From contig NZ_KE384187.1 of NCBI RefSeq assembly GCF_000424445.1, positions 1 to 32,110 on the forward strand: a stretch of 32,110 nt of DNA, written 5' to 3'. Position numbers and translations under genes: made by a program. Under the pieces are notes generated by a model that saw only the letters and a list, made by a program, of their open reading frames with translations, was not told the DNA's origin and did no database searches. Source of the stretch: Oribacterium sp. NK2B42. GTDB lineage: Bacteria; Bacillota; Clostridia; Lachnospirales; Lachnospiraceae. Positions 1-7,007 of the stretch are shown piece after piece (position 1 is the stretch's first letter; each line of letters opens with the position of its first letter).

Positions 1-29
1 TCAGGATGTGCAAACAGCGTCAAAAGATG

Positions 30-191
30 TCAGGTGGATTTCGTAAAGAAAGCGGAATCCAAATGTTCTGTGACATAATGAGCGTCATAAGGACAATAAA
101 ACGCCGAGGGATGAACATTTTTCAGAGCATCAAAGATCTTTTTGCAGGCAGACCAGTCATAGTTTGACTGGTCTATTTGAAGTTGCATCAT
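30..191 (-). CDS. Doubtful small ORF, 53 codons, unrecognised
   Basis: An open frame on the minus strand starts at a double ATG (191-186) and ends at TGA (32-30). The product would be about 53 residues, beginning MMQLQIDQSNYDW and ending FFTKST. A GGAG-like sequence lies just upstream on the minus strand, inside one arm of an inverted duplication. The composition looks protein-like, with aromatic residues spread along it and no low complexity, but I do not recognise a family. It could be a small protein or the stump of a decayed gene, because the window ends only 29 bases beyond the stop. It has no supporting neighbour. Confidence 0.25.
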   Translation of the reverse strand: MMQLQIDQSNYDWSACKKIFDALKNVHPSAFYCPYDAHYVTEHLDSAFFTKST

Positions 192-195
192 TCTC

Positions 196-282
196 CATCC
201 TTTCCTCCATGAGCAGGGGTGGGGTCGTAACCATAAGTCCTTCCACTACTTATAGTGGGGTGGGCGAATGGAGGAAAGGATG
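196..282. repeat. 15-bp perfect inverted duplication with 57-nt loop
   Basis: CATCCTTTCCTCCAT at 196-210 is repeated in exact reverse complement at 268-282. The intervening 57 bases contain a smaller hairpin (CCACTA/TAGTGG around 244-259) and G-rich stretches. Each arm, read outward, carries ATGGAGGAAAGGATG, so the same start-like sequence faces both ways. It lies in the 470-base stretch before the phosphomutase gene, where I see no convincing gene. No T-run follows, so it is not an obvious terminator. Confidence 0.6.
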
Positions 283-470
283 TTTCTCCATTTGGTATGG
301 GTCGGCTGAACTGTTACTGGTGTGGATCCGTCCACCAAAATGGATGCCCTCAGGCTCTTGATGATACACGCTAAAATTGGTATATTTATAAGTAGTTTTT
401 TACATTTATCATTAATCACCTCGACCGTGCAAAAATCATGCATGGCGGGTCATAGAGAGGGGAACTAAAT

Positions 471-2153
471 ATGTATCAAGATGAATATGAGCGCTGGCTT
501 GCTGCCGACCTCCAGGATGTTGATTTAAAGACTGAGCTTCAGGGAATCAAGGGTGATGATGAAGCTATCAAGGAGCGTTTTGCGGTTGCACTTAAGTTCG
601 GAACCGCAGGTCTCAGAGGAACTCTCGGTGCCGGAACAAACCGTATGAATATCTGGGTTGTCCGTCAGGCTACACAGGGTGTTGCTGACTGGGTAAAGAC
701 TCAGGGCGGAACACAGACAGTTGCCATCAGTTACGACTCTCGTCTCAAGGGCTGGAATTTTGCACGTGAAGCAGCAGGTGTTCTGGCTGCCAATGGCATC
801 AATGTTCGTATCTATGACGAGCTTATGCCGGTTCCCGCACTTTCCTTTGCTACACGTTATTACAAGTGCAATGCAGGTATCATGGTTACGGCATCTCACA
901 ACCCTGCAAAGTACAATGGCTACAAGGCATACGGCCCCGACGGCTGCCAGATGACAGATGATGCTGCAGCAATCGTTTACGAGCAGATCCAGAAGACAGA
1001 CGTTCTTACAGGTGCCAAGTACATCAGCTTCTCAGAGGGTGTTGAGAAGGGTCTCATCAAGTTCGTAGGCGATGATTGCAAGAAGGGTCTTTATGATGCC
1101 ATCGAGTCACGCCAGGTTCGTCCGGGTGTTGCAAAGAACTCAGGACTCAAGCTGGTTTACACTCCTCTTAACGGAACCGGACTTGTTCCCGTTACCAAGG
1201 TTCTCAATGACATCGGCATCGACGACATTACCATCGTTCCCGAGCAGGAGTACCCGAACGGTTACTTCACAACCTGCCCGTATCCTAACCCTGAGATCTT
1301 TGAGGCTATGCAGAAGGGTCTCGAGCTTTGCAAGAAGGAGGGTGCAGACCTTCTCCTCGCAACTGATCCCGATGCAGACCGTGTAGGTATCGCCATGAAG
1401 TGCCCGGACGGAAGCTATGAGCTCGTTACCGGAAACGAGATGGGCGTACTTCTTCTTGATTACATCTGCGCAGGCCGCAAGGAGCAGGGCACTATGCCTG
1501 AGAAGCCTGTAGCAGTCAAGTCCATCGTTTCAACACCTCTTGCCAATGCTGTTGCCGAGCATTACGGTGTTGAGCTGAGAGAGGTTCTCACCGGTTTCAA
1601 GTGGATCGGCGACCAGATCGCACAGCTTGAGGCAGCAGGCGAGGTTGAGCGTTTCATCTTCGGATTCGAGGAGTCCTATGGATACCTTTCAGGCTCTTAC
1701 GTAAGAGATAAGGATGCCGTAGTTGGTTCAATGCTTATCTGCGAGATGGCTGCTTACTACCGTTCCATCGGATCCTCCATCAAGCAGAGACTTGAGGAGA
1801 TCTACAAGGAGTACGGACGTTACCTCAATAAGGTAGATTCCTTCGAGTTCCCGGGTCTCAGCGGAATGGACAAGATGGCTTCCATCATGGAAGGTCTTCG
1901 TAAGGAAGCTCCGGCAGAGTTCGCAGGCAAGAAGGTTGTTAAGGTTACCGATTACGAGAAGACAGAGGAGACAGGACTTCCAAAGGCTAACGTTCTCATC
2001 TACGGTCTCGATGACGGTTCAACCATCGTTGTAAGACCTTCAGGTACAGAGCCGAAGATCAAGACTTACTTCACAACCCTCGGCAAGGACCTCAAGGAAG
2101 CAGAGGCAGAGAAGGACAAGCTGGCAGCAGCAGTAAAGCCGATACTTGAGTGA
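471..2153 (+). CDS. pgcA: Phosphoglucomutase/phosphomannomutase (alpha-D-phosphohexomutase)
   Basis: This cytoplasmic enzyme of 560 residues interconverts hexose-1-phosphate and hexose-6-phosphate, most likely glucose phosphates, feeding glycolysis or UDP-glucose synthesis. All four family motifs are visible: the phosphoserine loop TASHNP (140-145, serine 142), the metal-binding DPDADR (299-304), the sugar-binding GFEESYGY (398-405) and the phosphate-binding RPSGTEPK (522-529). The length fits the long PgcA-type bacterial enzymes, and the N-terminal KFGTAGLRG segment is also typical. The ATG is preceded by a GAGGGGA ribosome site. A strong terminator follows the stop, so it is probably a single-gene unit. 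It would take the glucose-1-phosphate made by the phosphorylase at 10167. Preference for glucose over mannose cannot be read from sequence. Confidence 0.93.
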   Translation: MYQDEYERWLAADLQDVDLKTELQGIKGDDEAIKERFAVALKFGTAGLRGTLGAGTNRMNIWVVRQATQGVADWVKTQGGTQTVAISYDSRLKGWNFAREAAGVLAANGINVRIYDELMPVPALSFATRYYKCNAGIMVTASHNPAKYNGYKAYGPDGCQMTDDAAAIVYEQIQKTDVLTGAKYISFSEGVEKGLIKFVGDDCKKGLYDAIESRQVRPGVAKNSGLKLVYTPLNGTGLVPVTKVLNDIGIDDITIVPEQEYPNGYFTTCPYPNPEIFEAMQKGLELCKKEGADLLLATDPDADRVGIAMKCPDGSYELVTGNEMGVLLLDYICAGRKEQGTMPEKPVAVKSIVSTPLANAVAEHYGVELREVLTGFKWIGDQIAQLEAAGEVERFIFGFEESYGYLSGSYVRDKDAVVGSMLICEMAAYYRSIGSSIKQRLEEIYKEYGRYLNKVDSFEFPGLSGMDKMASIMEGLRKEAPAEFAGKKVVKVTDYEKTEETGLPKANVLIYGLDDGSTIVVRPSGTEPKIKTYFTTLGKDLKEAEAEKDKLAAAVKPILE

Positions 2154-2176
2154 TCAAAGGAATTTGAATAAGAATG

Positions 2177-2205
2177 AGACTGTCGCTTCGGCGGCAGTCT
2201 TTTTA
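2177..2205 (+). terminator. Rho-independent terminator after pgcA
   Basis: AGACTGTCGC pairs with GCGGCAGTCT across a TTCG tetraloop, a 10-bp stem with one G-T wobble, followed by TTTTT. It starts 24 bases after the pgcA stop codon. Confidence 0.92.
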
Positions 2206-2212
2206 TCGTAAG

Positions 2213-2226
2213 GGGGTCAGACCCCA
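2213..2226. repeat. GGGGTCAGACCCC palindrome
   Basis: A short GC-rich palindrome, GGGGTC-A-GACCCC, sits just after the pgcA terminator in otherwise A/T-rich spacer DNA. It has no T-run. It may be a remnant of a short interspersed element; no function is assigned. Confidence 0.4.
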
Positions 2227-2354
2227 TTACAGGAGCAAGTATTTTTTACACAAATGATAAACAACTTCTACAGTATCAGGATGATAAGTTAAAAGTCTTA
2301 AAACTCGAAAATGATACTTTTAATAACAAAAACGATGGAGATTGTTGATGGCTT

Positions 2355-3329
2355 ATGTATGTTTATACTGAAAACCTATGGATATTTGAGGACTATACTA
2401 TTCTTCAGTGGGCATTGTTTTTTATTCTTTATTGCATGCTGGGGTGGGTGTTTGAGTCGACCTACTGTTCTATAAAGGAGCAAAAGCTTCTGAATCGGGG
2501 CTTCTGTCATGGCCCCTGGCTTCCGATTTACGGGTCGGGAGCGATACTTATGCTTGCGTTTGCCGGTCCTTTCAAAGGTGAGTATTGGAAAGCGTTTCTC
2601 ACGGGAATGCTGGTTGGGTCGGCACTGGAGCTGGTTACCGGATATCTTATGTTTCATATCTTCCATATGAGATGGTGGGATTACAGTCAGAATCCACTCA
2701 ACTTTCACGGATATATCTGCCTGTACACATCTATCGCCTGGGGAGCTCTTGCGGTGGTTTTCATCGAGTTTATTCATCCCCGGTTCTCTGTGATCTCTAA
2801 GGACTGGACCTACACCGGATTTGTGGTTGCGGTCACCATGCTGTACACACTGTTTATTGAAGATGTTATCTTCTCTGTAATCGGTGCTCTTGATATCAAA
2901 AAGCGTCTTGAAAATCTCGCAGCAAACAGTGAGGAGATTCAGGCACTTAAACTCAATATCTCAGAGGCCAAAACTAAATTTATGGAACTTGAGGAGCAGG
3001 CAAAGGCCAATGTTTCCGAAGTGAAATCCATCGCCGAAACTGAAGGTAATCTGGCAGCCGCAAAGGCAGTCAGACTAAAGCTCCACAGCCTTCACATGAC
3101 AGAACGTCTTCGTGTGCTGGAGGATGGCGGAGATGAAAAGTCAGGCCGCATGAACTGGTGGGTTGCAAGCATGCTTAAAAACAACCCGACATTAAAGGGC
3201 GGCTCTGAAGGCTTTGAAAAGCTTCGGGAAGCAGCCGGAAAATACAAAGAGGGTTTTCAAAAAATAGAAGCCAGAATAGAAAAAGAATTCGAAAATCTCA
3301 GAGATGAGCATATCGATGAGATGAAGTGA
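2355..3329 (+). CDS. CmpB-like membrane protein (putative ABC-transporter type IV, PF06541-like) with coiled-coil tail
   Basis: A protein of 324 residues. The first 175 or so residues form about five hydrophobic segments and match the 'putative ABC transporter permease' family common in clostridia, seen in the sequences LGWVFEST, GFCHGPWLPIYG and HGYICLYTSIAWG. The family has no proven transport function. The C-terminal 150 residues are charged and helix-rich (Glu/Lys/Ala), suggesting a cytoplasmic coiled coil. The start is somewhat uncertain: GGAG at 2337-2340 is about 14 bases from the ATG, further than ideal. A 15-bp terminator follows, so it is probably transcribed alone. No ATPase partner is adjacent, which argues against a classical ABC pair here. 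Confidence 0.8.
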   Translation: MYVYTENLWIFEDYTILQWALFFILYCMLGWVFESTYCSIKEQKLLNRGFCHGPWLPIYGSGAILMLAFAGPFKGEYWKAFLTGMLVGSALELVTGYLMFHIFHMRWWDYSQNPLNFHGYICLYTSIAWGALAVVFIEFIHPRFSVISKDWTYTGFVVAVTMLYTLFIEDVIFSVIGALDIKKRLENLAANSEEIQALKLNISEAKTKFMELEEQAKANVSEVKSIAETEGNLAAAKAVRLKLHSLHMTERLRVLEDGGDEKSGRMNWWVASMLKNNPTLKGGSEGFEKLREAAGKYKEGFQKIEARIEKEFENLRDEHIDEMK

Positions 3330-3343
3330 ATGATAGCAGGAGT

Positions 3344-3381
3344 GAGTGCCGGTTCTCAAAAATGAGAACCGGCACTCTTTT
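3344..3381 (+). terminator. Strong terminator after CmpB-like gene
   Basis: A perfect 15-bp stem (3344-3358 with 3363-3377) encloses an AAAA loop and is followed by TTTT. It starts 15 bases after the stop codon and immediately precedes the 63-bp repeat array. Confidence 0.93.
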
Positions 3382-3393
3382 GCTACTGATAAT

Positions 3394-3700
3394 ATCAGTT
3401 TAGACACGCAGATTTCTTACAGGTGTAATTCTGCGTGTCAAATACATCAAAAACAGATCGGTTTAGACACGCAGATTTCTTATAGGTGTAATTCTGCGTG
3501 TCAAATACATCAAAAACAGATCAGTTTAGACACGCAGATTTCTTACGGGTGTAATTCTGCGTGTCAAATACATCAAAAACAGATCAGCTTAGACACGCAG
3601 ATTTCTTACGGGTGTAATTCTGCGTGTCAAATACATCAAAAACAGATCAGCTTAGACACGCAGATTTCTTACAGACGTTATTCTAAGTGTCATATACCAA
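3394..3700. repeat. Tandem array of five 63-bp units, each with a 10-bp hairpin
   Basis: Units start at 3394, 3457, 3520, 3583 and 3646, giving an exact 63-base period. The first four are nearly identical, differing at a few loop and spacer bases; the fifth is degenerate after its first half. Each intact unit carries GACACGCAGA and its perfect reverse complement TCTGCGTGTC separated by a 17-base loop. Variation is confined to the loop (ACAGG, ATAGG, ACGGG) and spacer, with stems unchanged. The unit is a multiple of three, so a frame stays open through the array, but I do not consider it coding. No T-run follows the hairpins. On the minus strand each intact unit also presents a TTGACA hexamer. 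Function is unknown. Confidence 0.93.
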
Positions 3701-3720
3701 CCCCGTCCCCCTGGCCACCG
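3696..3720. repeat. REP-like half element at end of 63-bp array
   Basis: ACCAACCCCGTCCCC followed by CTGGCCACC matches, in reverse complement, the left arm of the long palindrome at 13771-13845 with few differences. It abuts the degenerate last unit of the 63-bp array. It looks like half of a dispersed GC-rich palindromic element. Confidence 0.55.
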
Positions 3721-3839
3721 ACTGAACTGTTACTACTATGGCTTATATAGGCTAATTACTATGGTTTATGTTTGTTGACAGAAGCTTTGAACATGGTTAT
3801 CCTATTATCGTAGCTGAAAGTTTTTAAGAGGTAGGAGAC

Positions 3840-4085
3840 ATGGAAACAAGAGTTGCGGTTTTAAGTATTATAGTTGAAGATTATGAGGCAGCCAATCAGC
3901 TTAACGAACTGCTTCATGAGTATGGTCAGTATATCATCGGACGTATGGGAATACCATATCGTGAGAAAGCGATCAATGTAATCTGCGTTGCTATGGATGC
4001 ACCCGTAGATAAGATCAATGCCTTAACCGGTGCTCTCGGTCGTATCCCTGAGATTACGGCAAAGGTGATTTGCACAAGGCAGTAA
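3840..4085 (+). CDS. TM1266-type iron-only hydrogenase system regulator
   Basis: A protein of 81 residues with a single small alpha/beta domain (VAVLSIIVED...LNELLHEYGQYIIGRMGIPY...INVICVAMDAP...TGALGRIPEITAKVICT). It matches the TM1266 family, whose fold resembles the C-terminal ACT-like domain of NikR without a DNA-binding part. The family is consistently found beside [FeFe]-hydrogenase maturation genes, as here, and is presumed to be regulatory, although its ligand is not established. The ATG has a good TAGGAGA site six bases or so upstream. It precedes hydF but is separated from it by a structured RNA candidate and two terminator-like hairpins, so co-transcription with hydF is unlikely or attenuated. 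Confidence 0.88.
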   Translation: METRVAVLSIIVEDYEAANQLNELLHEYGQYIIGRMGIPYREKAINVICVAMDAPVDKINALTGALGRIPEITAKVICTRQ

Positions 4086-4175
4086 AGTTGTTACTTGGAT
4101 ATATGAAAATTGAATAAGCCCCTGACACCAAAACGGCTTCGGCTCTTGCGGTGAAAGTGACGTGAATAAAAAAGA

Positions 4176-4245
4176 TTGGTAACTCCGGTTATTTAGTTCG
4201 CTGTGCGAAGGCCGGAGCCACAACAGGTTCCGTTGGAACCTGCAA
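4176..4245 (+). ncRNA. Candidate structured RNA, copy A (two hairpins)
   Basis: The segment starts TTGGTAACTCCGG. Its first hairpin has a CTCCGG/CCGGAG outer stem and a TTCGC/GCGAA inner stem with an asymmetric internal loop. A second hairpin pairs CAGGTTCC with GGAACCTG. A terminator follows within six bases. Copy B at 15721-15793 has the same 5' sequence and the same two hairpins with a different second-stem sequence, which suggests the structure is maintained. I do not recognise a known riboswitch class. Confidence 0.55.
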
Positions 4246-4250
4246 TAAGA

Positions 4251-4283
4251 GTCGGAGGGGAAGTATACCCTCCGGCTTTTTTT
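4251..4283 (+). terminator. Terminator downstream of RNA candidate A
   Basis: GTCGGAGGG pairs with CCCTCCGGC (9 bp, one wobble) around an 8-base loop, followed by seven T residues. It closes the TM1266/RNA unit. Confidence 0.9.
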
Positions 4284-4299
4284 ACGATTTAATCTTATT

Positions 4300-4326
4300 G
4301 AGGGCGGTTAATACTGCCCTCTTTTA
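4300..4326 (+). terminator. Second terminator-like hairpin before hydF
   Basis: GAGGGCGGT pairs with ACTGCCCTC (one wobble) around TAAT, followed by CTTTTATTT. It lies 78 bases before the hydF start, so it may be a tandem backup terminator or an attenuator in the hydF leader. Confidence 0.65.
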
Positions 4327-4403
4327 TTTAGGAGCCAATTAGATCTGCATCTGTATGTCAGAGATAAACGGCGAAAAACATGCGTTTATAGAGGAGGAAA
4401 AAG

Positions 4404-5819
4404 TTGAGTCAACAGGAAAATATGAATTCGGTGGCATCTGCCAACAGGCTGCATATAGGCTTTTTCGGATGCAGGAATGCGGGAAAGTCCAGCCTGGTTA
4501 ATCGTATCACAGGTCAGGATATGGCAGTTGTTTCCGAAGTTAAGGGAACAACTACCGACCCGGTTACAAAGTCAATGGAGCTGTTGCCCCTGGGTCCGGT
4601 GGTCATCATCGATACTCCGGGCTTCGATGATGAAGGAATGCTTGGGGATCTCAGGGTGAAACGAACCAGGCAGGTCATCAACCGGACTGACATAGCGGTG
4701 CTGGTTGTAGATGCAGAGACCGGCATGAGGTCGGAGGACAGGCTGCTTCTTGAAATGTTCAAAAAGCACGAGATACCGTATCTGGTGGTTTGGAACAAAG
4801 CTGATATTTCAGATGCTTTTTTTGCAGCTGATTGTCAGGAATCCCATGAAATCAATCCGATACAAATTAAAGATGTCGATTCAGGGGAGAGGAGGTCTTT
4901 GAACTGTCAGGAATCCCATGGGATCGATGCGATACAAATTAAAGATGCCGATTCAGGGGAGAGGAGGTCTTTGGATTCAGAAGAAATAAATTCCGAAAAA
5001 AGAGAAGCAGGGACTTGCTTTATCGAAAAGGACAGAGTAAAGCCTCCGAAAGAGGACATCATATATGTCAGTGCCAAAACAGGAGCCGGAATCGAGGAAC
5101 TGAAGGAAAGAATCGGAGCCCTTTTGAAGGAGAATGAAGACTCTAAGTCACTTCTGGATGGGGTTATAGGATCCGGACAGTTGGCGGTGCTGGTTATCCC
5201 CATAGACAAGGCGGCACCCAAGGGCAGGCTTATAATGCCTCAACAGATGGCCATCCGAAGCGCACTTGACAAAGGCGCCACTGTTGTTGTGACGAGAGAT
5301 TCTGAACTGAAGGAAACTCTCTCGGGACTTGGCAGAAAACCGGATGTAGTCATTACCGACAGTCAGGTGTTTTCCTATGTGAGTAGTGTGGTTCCGGAGG
5401 AGGTAGCATTAACCTCATTTTCCATTTTGATGGCAAAGTACAAGGGAACTTTGGAGAGCTCTGTAAAGGCGGTTGAGGCATTGAACCACCTTAAGGACGG
5501 GGATCGGATTCTGATGGCGGAGGGCTGCACACACCACAGGCAATGCGGGGATATCGGAACGGTGAAGATCCCCAACTGGCTGAGAAAATACAGCGGGAAG
5601 GGCATTAGCATAGAGACCTGTTCCGGGAAGGATTTTCCGGAGGATCTCAGCGGATTTTCGGCGGTTATTCACTGCGGAGGCTGCATGAATACCGAGCGAG
5701 AAATGCGTTACCGTATGAGGTGTGCCGAAGATCAGCAGGTGCCCTTCACGAATTACGGGATCGTGATCGCGAAGATGACCGGGATTTTGGAGAGGAGCCT
5801 TAGGGTATTTAATGGATAA
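4404..5819 (+). CDS. hydF: [FeFe]-hydrogenase H-cluster maturation GTPase HydF
   Basis: HydF is the cytoplasmic scaffold on which HydE and HydG assemble the diiron subcluster before delivery to apo-hydrogenase. The protein has 471 residues. The GTPase domain shows G1 GCRNAGKS (22-29), G3 DTPG (70-73), G4 NKAD (131-134) and G5 SAK (223-225). The C-terminal iron-sulfur ligands are visible as CTHH (375-378) and HCGGC (423-427). Start choice: TTG at 4404 lies five bases after GAGGAGGA, whereas the first in-frame ATG (4422) is about 24 bases away, so TTG is preferred. Odd feature: between G4 and G5 there is an extra charged segment containing two tandem 24-residue copies (143-166 and 167-190). It overlaps hydE by eight bases. 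Confidence 0.95.
   Translation: MSQQENMNSVASANRLHIGFFGCRNAGKSSLVNRITGQDMAVVSEVKGTTTDPVTKSMELLPLGPVVIIDTPGFDDEGMLGDLRVKRTRQVINRTDIAVLVVDAETGMRSEDRLLLEMFKKHEIPYLVVWNKADISDAFFAADCQESHEINPIQIKDVDSGERRSLNCQESHGIDAIQIKDADSGERRSLDSEEINSEKREAGTCFIEKDRVKPPKEDIIYVSAKTGAGIEELKERIGALLKENEDSKSLLDGVIGSGQLAVLVIPIDKAAPKGRLIMPQQMAIRSALDKGATVVVTRDSELKETLSGLGRKPDVVITDSQVFSYVSSVVPEEVALTSFSILMAKYKGTLESSVKAVEALNHLKDGDRILMAEGCTHHRQCGDIGTVKIPNWLRKYSGKGISIETCSGKDFPEDLSGFSAVIHCGGCMNTEREMRYRMRCAEDQQVPFTNYGIVIAKMTGILERSLRVFNG
4833..4976. repeat. Two tandem 72-bp copies inside hydF
   Basis: The stretch beginning TGTCAGGAATCCCATG recurs 72 bases later with only a few substitutions and ends in GAGAGGAGGTCTTT in both copies. 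The unit is 24 codons, so the frame is kept. It lies in the insert between the G4 and G5 motifs of HydF. Confidence 0.9.
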
Positions 5820-6846
5820 TTATATGAATGAGCTTGTTTATAAGTTGATGGATTCACGAAAGCTTGAGACAGAAGAATATATATACCTCATTAGATACAG
5901 AGACCATGATACGGAGGAGTTACTGCGAGAACATGCGGTCAAAGTCCGAAAAGAGAATTATGGCAATGAAGTCCTGATCCGCGGGCTCATCGAGGTCAGT
6001 AACATTTGCAAAAATGACTGTCTGTACTGCGGTATCAGAAAGAGCAACTGGCGCACGGAACGGTACAGACTGAGCGAAAAGGAGATTCTCTCTGCGGCGG
6101 AAACCGGCTACAGACTTGGTTTCAAAACCTTTGTCCTTCAGGGAGGCGAGGACGCATGGTATACGGATGAAAGGCTGGAAAAGCTTATAAGGCAGCTAAA
6201 GAAAAGGTATCCCGACTGTGCTGTGACCCTGTCCCTTGGTGAGAGAGGCCGGGAAAGCTTTGAGAGGTTACGTGCGGCGGGAGCGGACAGGTATCTTCTT
6301 AGGCACGAGACTGCGGATCGGGAGCATTATCGGAAGCTGCATCCGCAGGAGATGAGTTTTGAGCATCGCATGGAGTGCCTAATGGCGCTTAAGGAGCTGG
6401 GCTTTCAGACCGGTGCCGGATTTATGGTTGGTTCGCCCTTTCAGACCACGGAAAACCTTGCCAGGGATCTAAAGTTCCTGGAGGAATTTCAGCCGGAAAT
6501 GTGCGGCATCGGGCCCTTTATCCCGCATCATGACACCCCCTTTTCCGGTTACAGTGCAGGATCGGTGGAGCTCACCTGTTTTCTTTTGTCCGTAATCAGG
6601 ATCATTTGTCCGAAGGTGCTGCTGCCCGCCACAACTGCTTTGGGAACTCTTGACCCGGAGGGCCGGGAAAAGGGAATCCTGTCCGGTGCCAATGTCGTCA
6701 TGCCGAATCTGTCACCTGCCAATGTGCGTGGCAAATACCTTCTGTATGACGGGAAGCTTGCCACCGGTGCGGAGTCTGCGGAGAATCTTTTGAACCTGAA
6801 AAGGCGCATGGAGAAGATTGGATACGTGGTAGTTGAGAAAAAATAG
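5812..6846 (+). CDS. hydE: [FeFe]-hydrogenase maturase HydE (radical SAM)
   Basis: HydE is a radical S-adenosylmethionine enzyme that acts on the HydG-derived iron complex to form the bridging dithiolate part of the H-cluster. The product has 344 residues. The radical-SAM [4Fe-4S] motif CKNDCLYC has its three cysteines at 66, 70 and 73. It lies after the typical HydE/BioB-like N-terminal helices (ENYGNEVLIRGLIEVSN), and LQGGED follows in the barrel. Length and order are normal for HydE. The ATG overlaps the hydF stop region by eight bases, indicating translational coupling. It is the second gene of a hydF-hydE(-hydG) unit. Confidence 0.95.
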   Translation: MDNYMNELVYKLMDSRKLETEEYIYLIRYRDHDTEELLREHAVKVRKENYGNEVLIRGLIEVSNICKNDCLYCGIRKSNWRTERYRLSEKEILSAAETGYRLGFKTFVLQGGEDAWYTDERLEKLIRQLKKRYPDCAVTLSLGERGRESFERLRAAGADRYLLRHETADREHYRKLHPQEMSFEHRMECLMALKELGFQTGAGFMVGSPFQTTENLARDLKFLEEFQPEMCGIGPFIPHHDTPFSGYSAGSVELTCFLLSVIRIICPKVLLPATTALGTLDPEGREKGILSGANVVMPNLSPANVRGKYLLYDGKLATGAESAENLLNLKRRMEKIGYVVVEKK

Positions 6847-7007
6847 TAAACCCATTGGCGCGGCTTATAAAAAACAAACTCAAAAAATAGCAACACATAA
6901 AAAACTTTAAGAACACTAAGCAGGATCAAAGAAATAACAGTTGGATAACATCCTGGCCGGATGTCAGGAATATCAACCGTAAATACATAGTAAAAGGAGA
7001 TAATAGT

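Noticed and set aside
3394-3700. CRISPR array
   Set aside because: The whole 63-base unit is repeated, including the spacer portion, so there are no unique spacers, and no cas gene is present.
3346-3750. Open frame of 134 codons running through the 63-bp array (ISLDTQISY-type repeats)
   Set aside because: It is open only because 63 is divisible by three; it starts with GTG inside a terminator stem, lacks a good ribosome site and has no protein-like sequence outside the repeat.
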